From assembly GCA_022497155.1 (NCBI GenBank), contig MU385738.1:1-64000 (forward strand): 64,000 nucleotides of DNA, in the 5' to 3' direction. Below the pieces are notes generated by a model. The model was not told the DNA's origin, made no database searches, and saw only the letters and a list, made by a program, of their open reading frames with translations. The DNA is from Whalleya microplaca (taxonomy: Eukaryota > Ascomycota > Sordariomycetes > Xylariales > Xylariaceae). Shown one piece after another: positions 21,529 to 32,300 of the stretch; the first letter of the stretch is position 1, and each line of letters starts with the position of its first letter. The position numbers and the translations under genes are program-made.

Positions 21529-23583
21529 GGTGGGTTACAGTCCGTACACTACAAAAATCTGGATAGATATATCTTTCGCATCAAACCTTGAGCTTGAACA
21601 GACATATCCTTGTTGTAAGGAGAAGCTGTACAAAGCCTGATGTTCATCATCAAGTAAGGCTGTCGGCGTCGGTCGGACTTCGGCCTGAGTCACCTTCGTT
21701 TCGCCCAGCCTTCATGTGGATGCCGAAGCGTCGTGTTCCTATTCGACCAGACATTGGAGGCAGCATCTGACCCTACCATCACGTTTTGATTTTGTCGGGG
21801 TTTTCTAGCGCCACAATGCTCTATATGTTATACAAGCTAATAAAACATAGCATTATATCTTGTGATACTTACATACGTTCAATAATAAAATAGCATCGCC
21901 ACGGACAAGCTAGCAAAATTCAACCTCAACTCCTAACAATTTGCTTTTCAATAAATAAATGTTACCATCACGTATTTATCAAGGGCGACATATTTTAGTA
22001 ATGACTATAATTAAAACAAAATACCTACTACATGTACAAGTAAGATGTGAGGCAGTTATAGAAAACTATCACAGTTACAGTGTGTGCAATAATCATTTAG
22101 GTGCTGCCGTGATCACTCTAGTCGACTCAGTAGAATTATATAAAGGTCTAAGATCTAAAAGATCTTCTAACAGCTTAAAAGATCCCTTAAGGCACTATAA
22201 CTAATACCTCTTTTATCGTGACATAAGACATTATTTTACCTAAATTATGCGATACTGTTACCTTTATATCTCGCTTGAGTGTAGAGTACTAAGAAACAAC
22301 CCTCCAAATGACCCGAACTACTCCCAATCGCGTACTATCCTCAAACCGAGGACTCTGTTTACAATTATAGTTCAACAGGTTGAAGGTCAGCTGGCTGGAG
22401 GTCTAATTTGAATAAAGTTCCTCGACTTGTTAGCTTATCTCTATGTTACCTGAATAGGTGACATACCTATGCAGGATCCAGGGTGTTGCGGGGACCCTCC
22501 GGTGACAGGTAAGAGGGTATTCTGGTGGGGATAGCTAAGACGAAGACAAACGAGTGTACGGGTTAACTTAAATGTTCCTTCTTGCCCAAGCCCACCTAGA
22601 ACCTTGAACGCCGCTGGTGTTAGAATCATTGCCAACCTTTACGGCATCAATGAGTGCATTCATGAAACTGTTATTGATACGTGCTAAACACTGCGTTGAT
22701 GTCGACCTAGTTAATAGCAATATTGATGGGTTTCAGGAGGCATACTTCGACCGCGCCGCTCTGGGGTTTGTCGTAGGTGTGGTGGTAGAGCTAGCGGTTG
22801 TCGTTGTGCTAGGTATTCTCCCTCCTCGACTCCGCGCTCGCAGTATCTGTAACCCTCCATTTTGCCATCGATGGGACTCCATCTGACGCACTGATCCGTA
22901 TTCCTCGACACCTTCAAGCACTACACTATCTACTCGCTAACAGATATATCTTCTTGCCGATCTCAGTCTGGTCAATCCTCTAACTGCAAAGTACCATCTG
23001 CCAGCTACGGATAGATCTATATATAACATCTCTATCTATACTGGTACACGTTCTATTATGCTCTCGATTTATTACGGCTAGTCCAAAAGCGGAATCTTTA
23101 ATACAACTCGAGTACTTTGAATAGACTCATTCTAATCGTGTGTGGGTACTGGTATTTCTGCCTACTTTGGTAACCACTAATGCTAATCATAGCAAGGGAG
23201 TGTTGTTGGCAGCGGCACAGCATAGCCAGCTGTCACGTGTGAGAACTGCTTCCAAAGTTCCCAACAAGTCTAGTTTGACCCATTAACAAGGGATGGCATA
23301 TGGTTGGTTTGGATACGACATACTGCATCCTTAGCTTACTCAGACTCAAAAGCTACGGCTATGGCTAGTAGCACAAAGAGACCAAACTCTCCCTTCGCCA
23401 CTCACCGCATGTAGTATAAGCTGAGCTTCGAAATATTTGTCGAAGTTCGCAGTTTAATGCCAGAAATCACCACCTCGTCTTGGTTAACGGTTAACTCTAT
23501 AATCCTGTAGTGTCCACACGTTCATTCTCCTTCACGCTATTTCTATCTGATTATCCCTGACACCAACTGTCATCATTCCTAAT
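21529..23583. other. Divergent intergenic region with a repeat copy
   Basis: A 2-kb spacer between the divergently transcribed ankyrin gene (-) and the oxygenase gene (+), holding both promoters at its ends. A 157-bp repeat related to the 2.7-kb element lies at 22067-22223. The open frames at 22.4-22.9 kb overlap on both strands and show no motif. The last 100 bp before 23584 are pyrimidine-rich, as in a fungal leader. Confidence 0.45.
22067..22223 (-). repeat. Short, largely unmutated copy of a repeat terminus (solo LTR-like)
   Basis: On the minus strand this runs from TGTCACGATAAAAG to AACTGTGATA and matches the end of the RIP-degraded element at about 2530-2730. It keeps CACACACTG and GTGATCACGG where the other copy has the RIP products TATATACTA and GTAATTACGG. 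The TGTCAC start and GTGATA end look like a mutated short inverted repeat of an LTR, but the flanks (AAAAC and TAAGA) give no target duplication. Whether it is a solo LTR or another terminus is therefore open. Confidence 0.55.
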
Positions 23584-24725
23584 ATGCCGACACAAGCCTA
23601 CTTTGACGAGTACCCGTCATTTCCTGATGATGTGCAGACAGCCGAGCTTCAGCACGTCAGCTTTGCAAAATTGCTGAGCCACGACGACGCGGAGGCGAAG
23701 ATTCTTTTCGAGGCTTGTCGAGCATGGGGGTTCTTCGTTCTTGACTTCGGAGGCTGTGAAGAAGGCCAATCCTTCATACAGATGGCTGCGGACATGTTCG
23801 AGCTCGATAAGGAAGTCAACTCGATGGATGTCGAAGAACTCATGAAATATGCTTATAAGCCTCCACACTCCCTGTTCGGGTAAGTTGCCCTTATCAGGTC
23901 GTTTTACGCCATGTATGGTGGTGCTAAGATGGACAATGTAGATACAAAGAAGCTGGGAACCTTAAGATCGAGGACGGTCGACCAGACCGCGTGGAGTTTT
24001 ACAATATTGGACGAGACGACATAATGGGAGTTTCTGCCCCGTTGTCGAATCCACCTTGTATCGAAAAGAGTAGACCGGCTCTCAAGAGCTATATGGAGCA
24101 GGCGCATTCAATCGTGCGCCTGATCTGTGCTACTCTTGACTCTCAGCTCCATCTTCCGTCTGGCACACTCGCATCTCTGCAGCCATTAGATAAACCATCA
24201 GGGACCGCCCTGCGTTTGTTGAGATATTTACCCCAGCCTACTACAGACCGTCGTACCTCTCTTCTCGGGCACACGGACATAGGCTCGCTCACCATTCTAT
24301 TCAACATCACCGGTGGGCTGCAGCTGCTGGCGCCCGGAACTGACCCGACCGACGAGGCAAACTGGCGGTACGTGAGGCCTGCCCCCGGTTGTGCTATCGT
24401 CAACCTCGGCGATGCCATGGTTGAATGGAGCGCGGGCGTCCTGCGAAGCAATATGCATCGTGTAACCTTCTCACCTGGCGCCCAAGGCCAAACACCCCGC
24501 TACAGCCATGCCTACTTAGTCAGGCCCCAGGCCGAAGCGCCCATGAGGAGACTCGCCGGAGGCGACAGTCTTATTCCTGAACTGGGAGAAGATGAAGAGG
24601 ACAATACGATGAACGCGAAGGAATGGGAAGCGCTTAAGGCTGTGGCTATTAGACAGGGGAAGGACAACGCGAGGAGCAGAGGTGGGAGGGACATTAAGCT
24701 GAAGGGAGAGAGGATTGCTACTTAA
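23584..24725 (+). CDS. 2-oxoglutarate/Fe(II)-dependent oxygenase (isopenicillin-N-synthase-like)
   Basis: Exons 23584..23879 and 23942..24725, joined across a 62-bp GTAAGT intron, encode 359 residues, normal for the family. The N-terminal part has the DIOX_N fold segment (FEACRAWGFFVLDFGG). The catalytic core shows GHTDIGSLTIL with iron ligands His209 and Asp211, the third ligand His271 in NMHRV, and the 2-oxoglutarate-binding RYSHAYL with Arg285 and Ser287. All key residues are present, so it should be active. Members hydroxylate, desaturate or cyclise small molecules, often in secondary metabolism; the substrate is unknown. No other biosynthetic gene is adjacent. The acidic tail (GEDEEDN) and basic end (RSRGGRDIKLKGER) are unremarkable. 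Confidence 0.9.
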
Positions 24726-27700
24726 GTCGTAAGCGAGGTTGGAGTTTGAGTGAACAGACTCAGATATCGCTCGTGTCTATGAGCGCCCTAAGTGCCCTGA
24801 GTTTACGAAGAGTTACTGTGATGTGTTCTTCCCGTATGGTCTCGTCCAGATGCGAAAGGTCAAGCCCTGTTCCGTCTTGGTTGTGTTTTGTTTTTTGATT
24901 AATTAGAACTTGGAGAACACTGGGCCATATAAAGCCACTACTGCCATATGAGACACTCGTATGAAGTGTTAAACAACAATAACAACACCATGGTGACGAT
25001 ATCTCAGTATTCCGGCGGTGCGGCGAGCGCCGTTGTTGGGCGGCCGGCACGCGCAGGGCCGGGCCGCGGAGCAAATACCACGGAGCTACGCCATTGTTTG
25101 GTGCAAATACCTACCTAGGTAGCCTATATGGAATCTGATCGGGTCTGGAGCTCCAGACTAATCGGGTATGCTTTTGGAAACTCGGTGACCCCCTATTTTC
25201 GATCCCCTGATTAACACCTCCCTATAATGCTCTTTGCTGGCAACATCGCACACGTGCTACCCTGTGGATAGTACTTAGTCCTCTCACCTTTTGAGGCTGG
25301 GCGTTGTTTTCAGGATCTTTCATTGCGTCGAGGTAATAATTGCATTCGCTGTCTTGTTAATTCCAATTCAACAACATAATGTACCGCTCTCTCTCCAGCT
25401 CACAACCCCCACCACGAAAGCATCCAAATACCACCCCTAAGGTCTCTAGTAACCAGCAAAAGCATTTTCGTACGTGAGAGTTACTAGTTTTCTACTGTCT
25501 ATAAAGCTCCTCAAGACATGGTAGTAGGGCGCATAACCAGACCTAAAACCCCCAATTAATACAGTCATCTGTCACGACCCTCTCAGCCTCCTTCATCAAA
25601 CACGCATAGGCAACTCAAAGACAACACAACAGAGCATAACACCACGCCACGCCAGACTATAGATACCACAGGCATTCCAGCCATATATATATACATAGTT
25701 CAACAAGCCAGTATATCCGTATCCACAATCAACAACGTAGTCCCAATCTCCAATACCACCACACACACAGGTACGGTTCAGACCACAGTGCCACTCCACT
25801 CCCCTCCTCAGGCTTGATCAAACAAATACGCCTTTGCATACCTACATACGTCCGAGAGTAATACTAGTCCCATAATCAGACTCGACGAGTCTAGCAGGAC
25901 CTCTTTGAGCCGTAGACTAGTTCTTCTCAGCCCCTGAATGTATGTCGATGAAACGACCGTTATCTAACAAACTGCCATTCGAAAGTGAATAAATAACACA
26001 CGTGTTGCCTGCTCATATCAAGATATCCATCGTCTTAGTCCCGGTAGAGCTGTACCGCCACAGTAGAAGTACTATTTAGAAAGCGAGACACAGATCGTTC
26101 ACCCCTTTTCCACAAGGGGAGAAGTACTACATCTCCAACCTTCCCACCATTACAACTCACTCAAGCAAGCAAGCCTCTAGCCTCAACACCAAAGCACGAA
26201 CAGCCAAGACCTTATACAAATACAACTACAACTACATACACCTTCACATCGTCCCATTTTCACAAATCAACAACGGACCAACAAAAAAAAAAAAACGAAC
26301 TTGAGTCTGTAAAAGGGGGAAATAATTCGCCAATGAAAACTCCATTGGATGCATATCAAATTATGGTCTATCAGGTTTCCCACCCACCCACTCACCCACA
26401 CACACACATACACATACGCTTGCGTGCTGATGAAAAACACAAAAAAACACAGATTTGCCGCCAAAGCCGAAGCCCCAAAGCCAAGTCCGATCCCGATCCC
26501 GATCCCGGGGAAAAAATAACATGAGTTTCCGATTCCCAAACATTCGCAAACAAAAACCAAACCGCTGGACCCCCTTTTTGAGTTGTGGAAGGTTTCGCTG
26601 TCTCTCTCCCCTCTTGCTCCCGCTCCCGCTCCCGCTCCTGCTCCTGCTCCTCCAACGACGTGATGTCGCCTCATGATGGATGGGTATGATGGATGATGAT
26701 GAATGTTTCCCGTTTCTCCGGCCTATCGGCTTACGGGTATGGTGTGGTGTGGTGGTAAAAATCAAGAAAAAATGTGCAACGAAGGCTCCGGTTTCCCATC
26801 AGTTGAACTCCGCGCCTCTCTCTCTCTCTCTGTCTCGAGGAGGAGCCATGTAAGAAAGGGGCGAATCCGAGCATAGGCAGGCGAACAGCGCCGCGCCGCG
26901 CGACGAAACGCAAGCCGAGATCCGATCCAAGACGTCGTTGGACCGACCAACCAAACACGCAAGCAAGGGAGAGAGGTCCTCCTCTCCCCCTTCCCATTGA
27001 CAATCGCCCCGAACCCACCGAGTTCGCTCATTCATCATCTCTCTGCGAAATCCGGCAGCGTTGATGACGAGGAATTTGTAGATCCCCCCCCGTACCGTAA
27101 AGTAAGAAGTAGGTAAATAAGATAGGTAAAATAGAGATAAGAGTAAAAAGTTAAATAAAATAAAAAAAAGTAGTGATTTATCGATTTGCACGAACTGAAC
27201 TGAACTGAACTCCTAGCTAATCGTTCATGTCTCGTTCCATCAATCGTCAACTTCGTTCTCGTTCTGCCCAGGTCCCCTCCCATTGTTGTTGTTGTTGCTG
27301 TTGTTGGGGACCACCCTGGTTGGTTTGTTTCCTCATCATTCTAAATTCAACATCATCATCCCACAACCCGATGTACTACAATTTCTCCAATAGAAGAGAG
27401 AGAGGCGATTGATCCTTTAAACTAGAGATAAATGCCAACTGTTTAAGCCCCGTGGCTGCATTCGCGTAACCACAAGAGCATATGCATAGCTGGCAGGTAA
27501 TGTGTGCTTTCGAGGGCAGCTACTCGCAACAAAATTTTTAGATTGATTTCGATGTATTGTAATTGGTTTAACAGTTGTTATATGACAATTTGAATTTTAG
27601 TTTGTCGGTAAGACGCCAAAGGTTGAATGGAAGCCATCAGTACTGACTGATTGCTTTCCGTGGCGATGTCAGGTGTGATTTGATGTGTTGCGAGCTGTTT

Positions 27701-27794
27701 GCCATGTTGTGTTCCCGATAATAGCGGATGAGGGGTAACTTGGCGTTGGTGCCTCAAGACACAATTATCGTTTACCTGGTACGGGTTCAGATCC
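24726..27794. other. 3-kb convergent spacer rich in microsatellites
   Basis: Lies between the 3' ends of the oxygenase (+) and the kinase (-), so no promoter is expected. It contains an unusual density of simple repeats: CA near 26396-26410, A13 near 26282, CGATCC near 26487-26505, CTCCCG/CTCCTG near 26613-26652, CT near 26816-26831 and TTG near 27281-27303. The Gly-Ala- and Arg-Glu-rich open frames at 26.3-27.3 kb come from these repeats, and I do not accept them as genes. The + strand from 25.3 to 26.3 kb is strikingly C/A-rich. A non-coding transcript is possible but unproved. Confidence 0.45.
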
Positions 27795-30700
27795 TTATTG
27801 ACCTTGCATCAATATTTTCTTGGCTGTCTCGGTACTGCCAATACTGGTCTGCGTGTCTCGCCTTTTAGCTGTGGAAAGAGTCCTCCCAAGTGGCGAGCTT
27901 GTATGATCCTTGACTGACCCCCGCTTTTTGGGCTTCATGACAAGACCTTCATCGCTGTCGCTCCCGTCGTCGTCGTCATCCACGGCCTTTGAAGAGAGAA
28001 GAGATGCGTTTACACTACGATGTGGTTGAGGAAGAAACAACGTATGATATCGCTCATTTTCTTCCAGTGGAAACCCCGTAACAGGCTCCTTTGTCATAGC
28101 CGGCGGCGTCAAAGAGTCGGTCGTGTCGATAAGGGACGGGCGATCGACAGAACCTGGTTTCTGGAGAAAGTCCCCCTCTGGATCAGCAGATACTGAGCTA
28201 GCACCGCTAAGAAGCGCCGGTAACGAGGGATCTGAACGAAACATCTGCGACCCTCGACCTATTAAATTCGTCATGCTTATAGGACTGGCCACCTCACTTG
28301 GGCTAGTCAATGGCGTCATGACGCTGTCTGTAGAAGCTGAGGCTGAGGTGCCGACAGTGTTAACGGTATCTCCTCTAGATGGTGGCTGGCGGTTCTCTAA
28401 AGCAAGCTCATCATCTGGTGAAGGGGGGCAAGGGGGTATTTGAGAGGCAGTTTCATATCTATGAGAGGCGAGTAACTCTTCTCGCTTCGCTTGCTCATCT
28501 GCCTCTCGTCGTTGTCGTCGAATCATTTGCTCATGAGCTCGTGCGAAGGATTCAGGAGTGGACGAGTTATACACCCTAGGTGGGGGTGTCTTAACTTTCA
28601 CGTGTAATATCCGATGATGGGATGACGACATGGGCCGCTGATCCAAATCAACAGGACTCAAGTGCCTTTCGTGCATATTAGGGTCTGAACCCGGTTGGCC
28701 ATGCTGGTAACTGCGAAGGGCTCGAGGTGAGAAGAACATTGGTGATGGTAAGTTCGATACCTCGTTAGCATTGGATGCTTTGCTACCTTGGGGATTTATA
28801 GAGAGCGGGCGTCTCAGTGGGAGTTCCATACTCCCATCGGCAACGGCCGTACTCAAGGCGACCTTAGCTTCGGCTCGTTTGTCACTGTTTGCAAATAGTC
28901 CACGATCTACTGATCGTGAGCGAGAAGAGTCATCTGTAGGTCGTACATCCCGGGCCTTCCTCAAGGAGGCAATTGGGTCGTCTCTGATACACGTCTCGAG
29001 CGCGGGGGTAGTCGGTACCGTCCGTGATTCTTTGCTAGGTGTGCGGGCCAGGAGTGCATTGGTAATCGACCTCGTTCGTCCATGGCGGTAACTCGCGTGG
29101 CCTTTGGCGGCGGATGGTAAAGAGGAAGACGAAGGAGTACCTGTTAGATCTGGGTGGGTGTTAAAATCGCTGACAGAGCCGCTCGCATTACGGCTAAAAC
29201 ACCCGCCTACCGATTTCGTATCCTGGCGGATAAAGTCTGGGCTATCTTGAGTTGGAGATTCCCGAGGCGATGCAGTGACGCTCTGCGACAGAGGGTGGTG
29301 GTCACTCTCCCTGACAGTTGCAAAATAGTCATCGGGCCGTAAGCTCTTGCGGCGAATGTCTCGCAAGTGAAGTGGTGGTGCGATGTTTGGGGTATTATCC
29401 CCTGTTGAGCTGGCAGCACTGCTAGTCGCTCGTCGCCTCGAGTGACTATCTCCCTTTTCAGCCCGTGGGTGTATTACCTTGCCTACTGCTTTCTTTACAA
29501 CTGAGCGAGCTCTCTCCAGGAATGTGAGCGGGACGACAGCGCGGGTAATCTCGCGCTCGTCGACTTCAATCTTACGACCAGAAGTGCGGCACGAAGGGTC
29601 GGTCTCGTCGATCCATGCAATGAGATTTGGTATGCCTTGTACGACCCAAGGGTGGCGCTTCACTTCCCTGAGTCGGATCCTCTTCTCGGGGTTCTTAGTA
29701 AGCATACGCCGTAATAGGTCATACAGCAAATCGTCGATCTCTTCGTAACCTAGGGTGCTGTCATCCCGGTACGGTTCACTGCTCACACGCTTGTAAAGAG
29801 ACGTTGAGGATGGAGAGTGCTGAGGATCGACTGGTCGTAGTCGACGGCGTGGGATATACACATCCTCCGTGGCGATCTTTTTGAACATTTGAAACTCGTC
29901 TTCGGCCATAAACGGAATACGAGCGAAGATCAGACAATAAAGCGTCACTCCCAGGGACCACACGTCTATTTGTTCCGATATTTTCGGGTGTTCTCTGTCG
30001 ACATCAGTGTAACATAACTCTGGTGCAAAGAACGCAGGCGTGCCGACGGTCTTGGCCAACTCGAGATCATCATCAAAATCCCGAGCCTCGGACTCTGAAA
30101 CCAGTTCATCTGGTTCGCCTTCACGAATGGGCCGACCAAAGTAAGAAACACCAAAGTCCGAAATCTTCACTCGATGGTCCCTAGACCATAAGAGATTGGC
30201 AGGCTTGATATCACGATGGACCACACCTTCATAATGCAAGTATTCTAGGCCCAGCACGGTGTCCCGGAAAGTGGCACGGGCGTCCTCGAGGGTGAAGCAA
30301 GGCACGTACGAAAAGTCGTCTGCGAAAGGGTCGTGCGGATGAGGATTGTAATCAACCGACGACATATGAGAAATGATCGAATCAGCCATGCTTGGAGACC
30401 GACCACGGAGCATTGGATCCTCGGGATAAGCACCATACATAGTGCCATCTAACGCAGTGGAGGATCCAGGGTGCGACCGCAAAGGCCCGGGGGTCTCCAT
30501 ATCGCTTTCGAAGTCGGCATCGACAGACGTGGCATCGTACTCGGTGGGAAATGGGGTGCTCCTGCGGGACCCCGATGGCAAGGATGGGCCGTTCGAACGA
30601 GTTTGGGACGGTGCTCTCGAACCGACTCGGGAGGACGCCATGCCAGCTGGACGAATAGACTCGTCCCCGTCCCTCCCTAGGGACTGTGCTTGGGCCTCGT

Positions 30701-31655
30701 CATCGCTTGTCGCACCGTACTCGATACTCCAAAAATCATTCGGGCCCCTCTGGGTTTGGAGCATCTTTGCCCTCTTGATGTCCTTGAGAGCCTGCCGTTT
30801 TTCGAGCAGCTGTATGTAGCATTCCTCCTCTTCGGTGCTCAACTCACCCCGCATCTCCTTCTCGACCCTACTTCTCTCGATGCTACAGATCCATGGCAGA
30901 CCTTTCTTTCGCCAAACGATTTCGCCCAGCTCGACATGTTCCAAGACCATATAAATTTTCTTGAGCTCAGGGTCGTCGATAACCTCGAGAAGTGCGACGA
31001 CGTTGGGATGGCGGATCTTCTTCAGGATAGCGATTTCTTTCTTCGTCTTGTCCTGGGGCGACGCAGTGACCTTGCCTAGACGACGCTTCTTCGAGAATCG
31101 GGGGATGATCTTGATCGCGACGTTCTCGCCGGTCTCGAGGTTCCGTGCTAGCTTCACCTTGCCATGCACGCCACGGCCCAGTTCTTCGATCACTTCGTAC
31201 TGATTAATGATCTTCCGTCCCGTCATAAGGTCCATGTCAACGAGGGCTTTGTGCGTCCTAGAATCGCGTCGATGGTTAGTCCCAACGAGTATCTCATATG
31301 CTTGGTAATCAAAGAAGGGGGAAAGTCCAAGACAGAACTCGGTCTTGATGCCCGCGTCCATATCCTACACCGAGAGAGACGCAGCGACACGAGCATATCG
31401 CCGTCTCATATGAACTTACTCTCGGACTCTGTGGTTCTGCAAAGGGTGCAGATAGGGACTGCCTGTAACGGCGGCCGGGGTGGAAGCATCTGAGGCGGAA
31501 TGGATTGGGAAGGCATTGGGACGGGGGTTGGGCGGGCTGAAGAGCCCCGGGGATGAGAGCGGAGTACTATTCGCAGTCCTGGAGGGGTGGGTGGTGAGAA
31601 TGGCACTACTGTCGGCGGTTAGAGGCTGAGGGTGGTACAGTTGTTGCGAATCCAT
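27795..31655 (-). CDS. CaMKK-type serine/threonine kinase (Ssp1/Sak1/Tos3-like)
   Basis: Two exons, complement(27795..31257, 31420..31655), give 1232 residues. The 162-bp intron starts GTAAGT and has ACTAAC near its end; splicing yields HRVRE-THKALVD. The kinase domain runs from about Tyr99 (YEVIEELGRGVHGKVKLA) to about 630. It carries VAIKII, catalytic HRDIKPANLL (His426-Arg427-Asp428), DFG at 446-448 and GTPAFFAPE. A 200-residue Ser/Pro-rich insert separates the lobes, as is usual for the fungal kinases that activate Snf1/AMPK and CaMK. Just after the domain, FLERARSVVKKAVGKV is a basic amphipathic stretch and a candidate calmodulin-binding/autoinhibitory segment. The 550-residue tail is disordered, Ser/Thr-rich and contains a DDDDDGSDSDEG patch. 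Probable role: upstream kinase in glucose/stress signalling in the cytosol. The in-frame ATG at 31361 lies in the intron and is not the start. Confidence 0.9.
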
Positions 31656-32300
31656 AGCGACGAAGGAAGGTTGGCGTCTTTGTAGGTGTTGTGGTCGTCA
31701 TTCTGGGGGAAGGTCGAAGCATCTCGTCGCAGTCCTCTGGTGGACAAGAGGAGGGGAGGAGGAGAGGACGAAAGATGATGGAGATAGTACGGGTTCAGAT
31801 TCAAGAAGCCATTGCTGGGGGTAACAGGCAATGGGGAGAATAGAATAAGAATAAAAGTGAGAACCAAAAATGGAACAGAAAAAAAGAATTAATCCCAAGT
31901 GGAGGAAGGGTATGTCGTCGGTGCACAGCTGAATCGAAGGGGGGGGGGACACAGAAATGGGATGACGGATGATGAACCGAACGATGGAAAGCCAACGGTG
32001 GGCAAAAAAAAAAGTTATGTGGTTTTGACCAGTCAGGCCAGTGGAGAGCGGGCGCTGTGGTGGGCGCTGTGGTGGGCGCTGTGGTGGGTGCTGTGTCGTG
32101 CCACTAGGAGCCCACCAAGAGAAGCCCACCAAGAGGCCAAGAGGCACGCCCAATGGCCAAGGGGACGCTCCCCAGGGCCATGCTTTGCTCAGTGTACCCG
32201 ATTCCCAGATCAAAGAGGCCAATGGCCAATGAGTGGCCGTGTCAGGCAATGTAGGTATGTACTTCTGCATGTACTACTAGTACTTCATTGACCGGAGGTG
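31656..32300 (-). promoter_or_regulatory. Probable leader and promoter of the kinase gene
   Basis: The first 350 bp upstream of the ATG are pyrimidine-rich on the coding strand (CTCCTCCCCTCC, TTTTTTTCTG), as is usual for long fungal leaders. A 12-bp tandem repeat sits about 400 bp upstream. An open frame of about 190 codons (31698-32270) overlaps the leader. It is Pro/Gln/Arg-rich because of the repeat and has no family features, so I treat it as chance or a long upstream frame. Confidence 0.4.
32051..32095. repeat. 12-bp tandem repeat in the kinase upstream region
   Basis: The unit GGCGCTGTGGTG occurs three times perfectly plus a partial fourth copy with one change. It is followed at about 32107-32140 by a second short repetition of CCCACCAAGAG. 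The GC-rich tract contrasts with its AT-richer surroundings. Confidence 0.85.

Noticed and set aside
26267..27283. Overlapping frames with Gly-Ala, Arg-Glu and Leu-Pro repeats
   Set aside because: They arise from microsatellites read in several frames on both strands and have no independent coding evidence.
31698..32270. 190-codon minus-strand frame upstream of the kinase
   Set aside because: Composition is driven by the 12-bp repeat and pyrimidine-rich leader; no domain, and it overlaps the expected promoter and leader.
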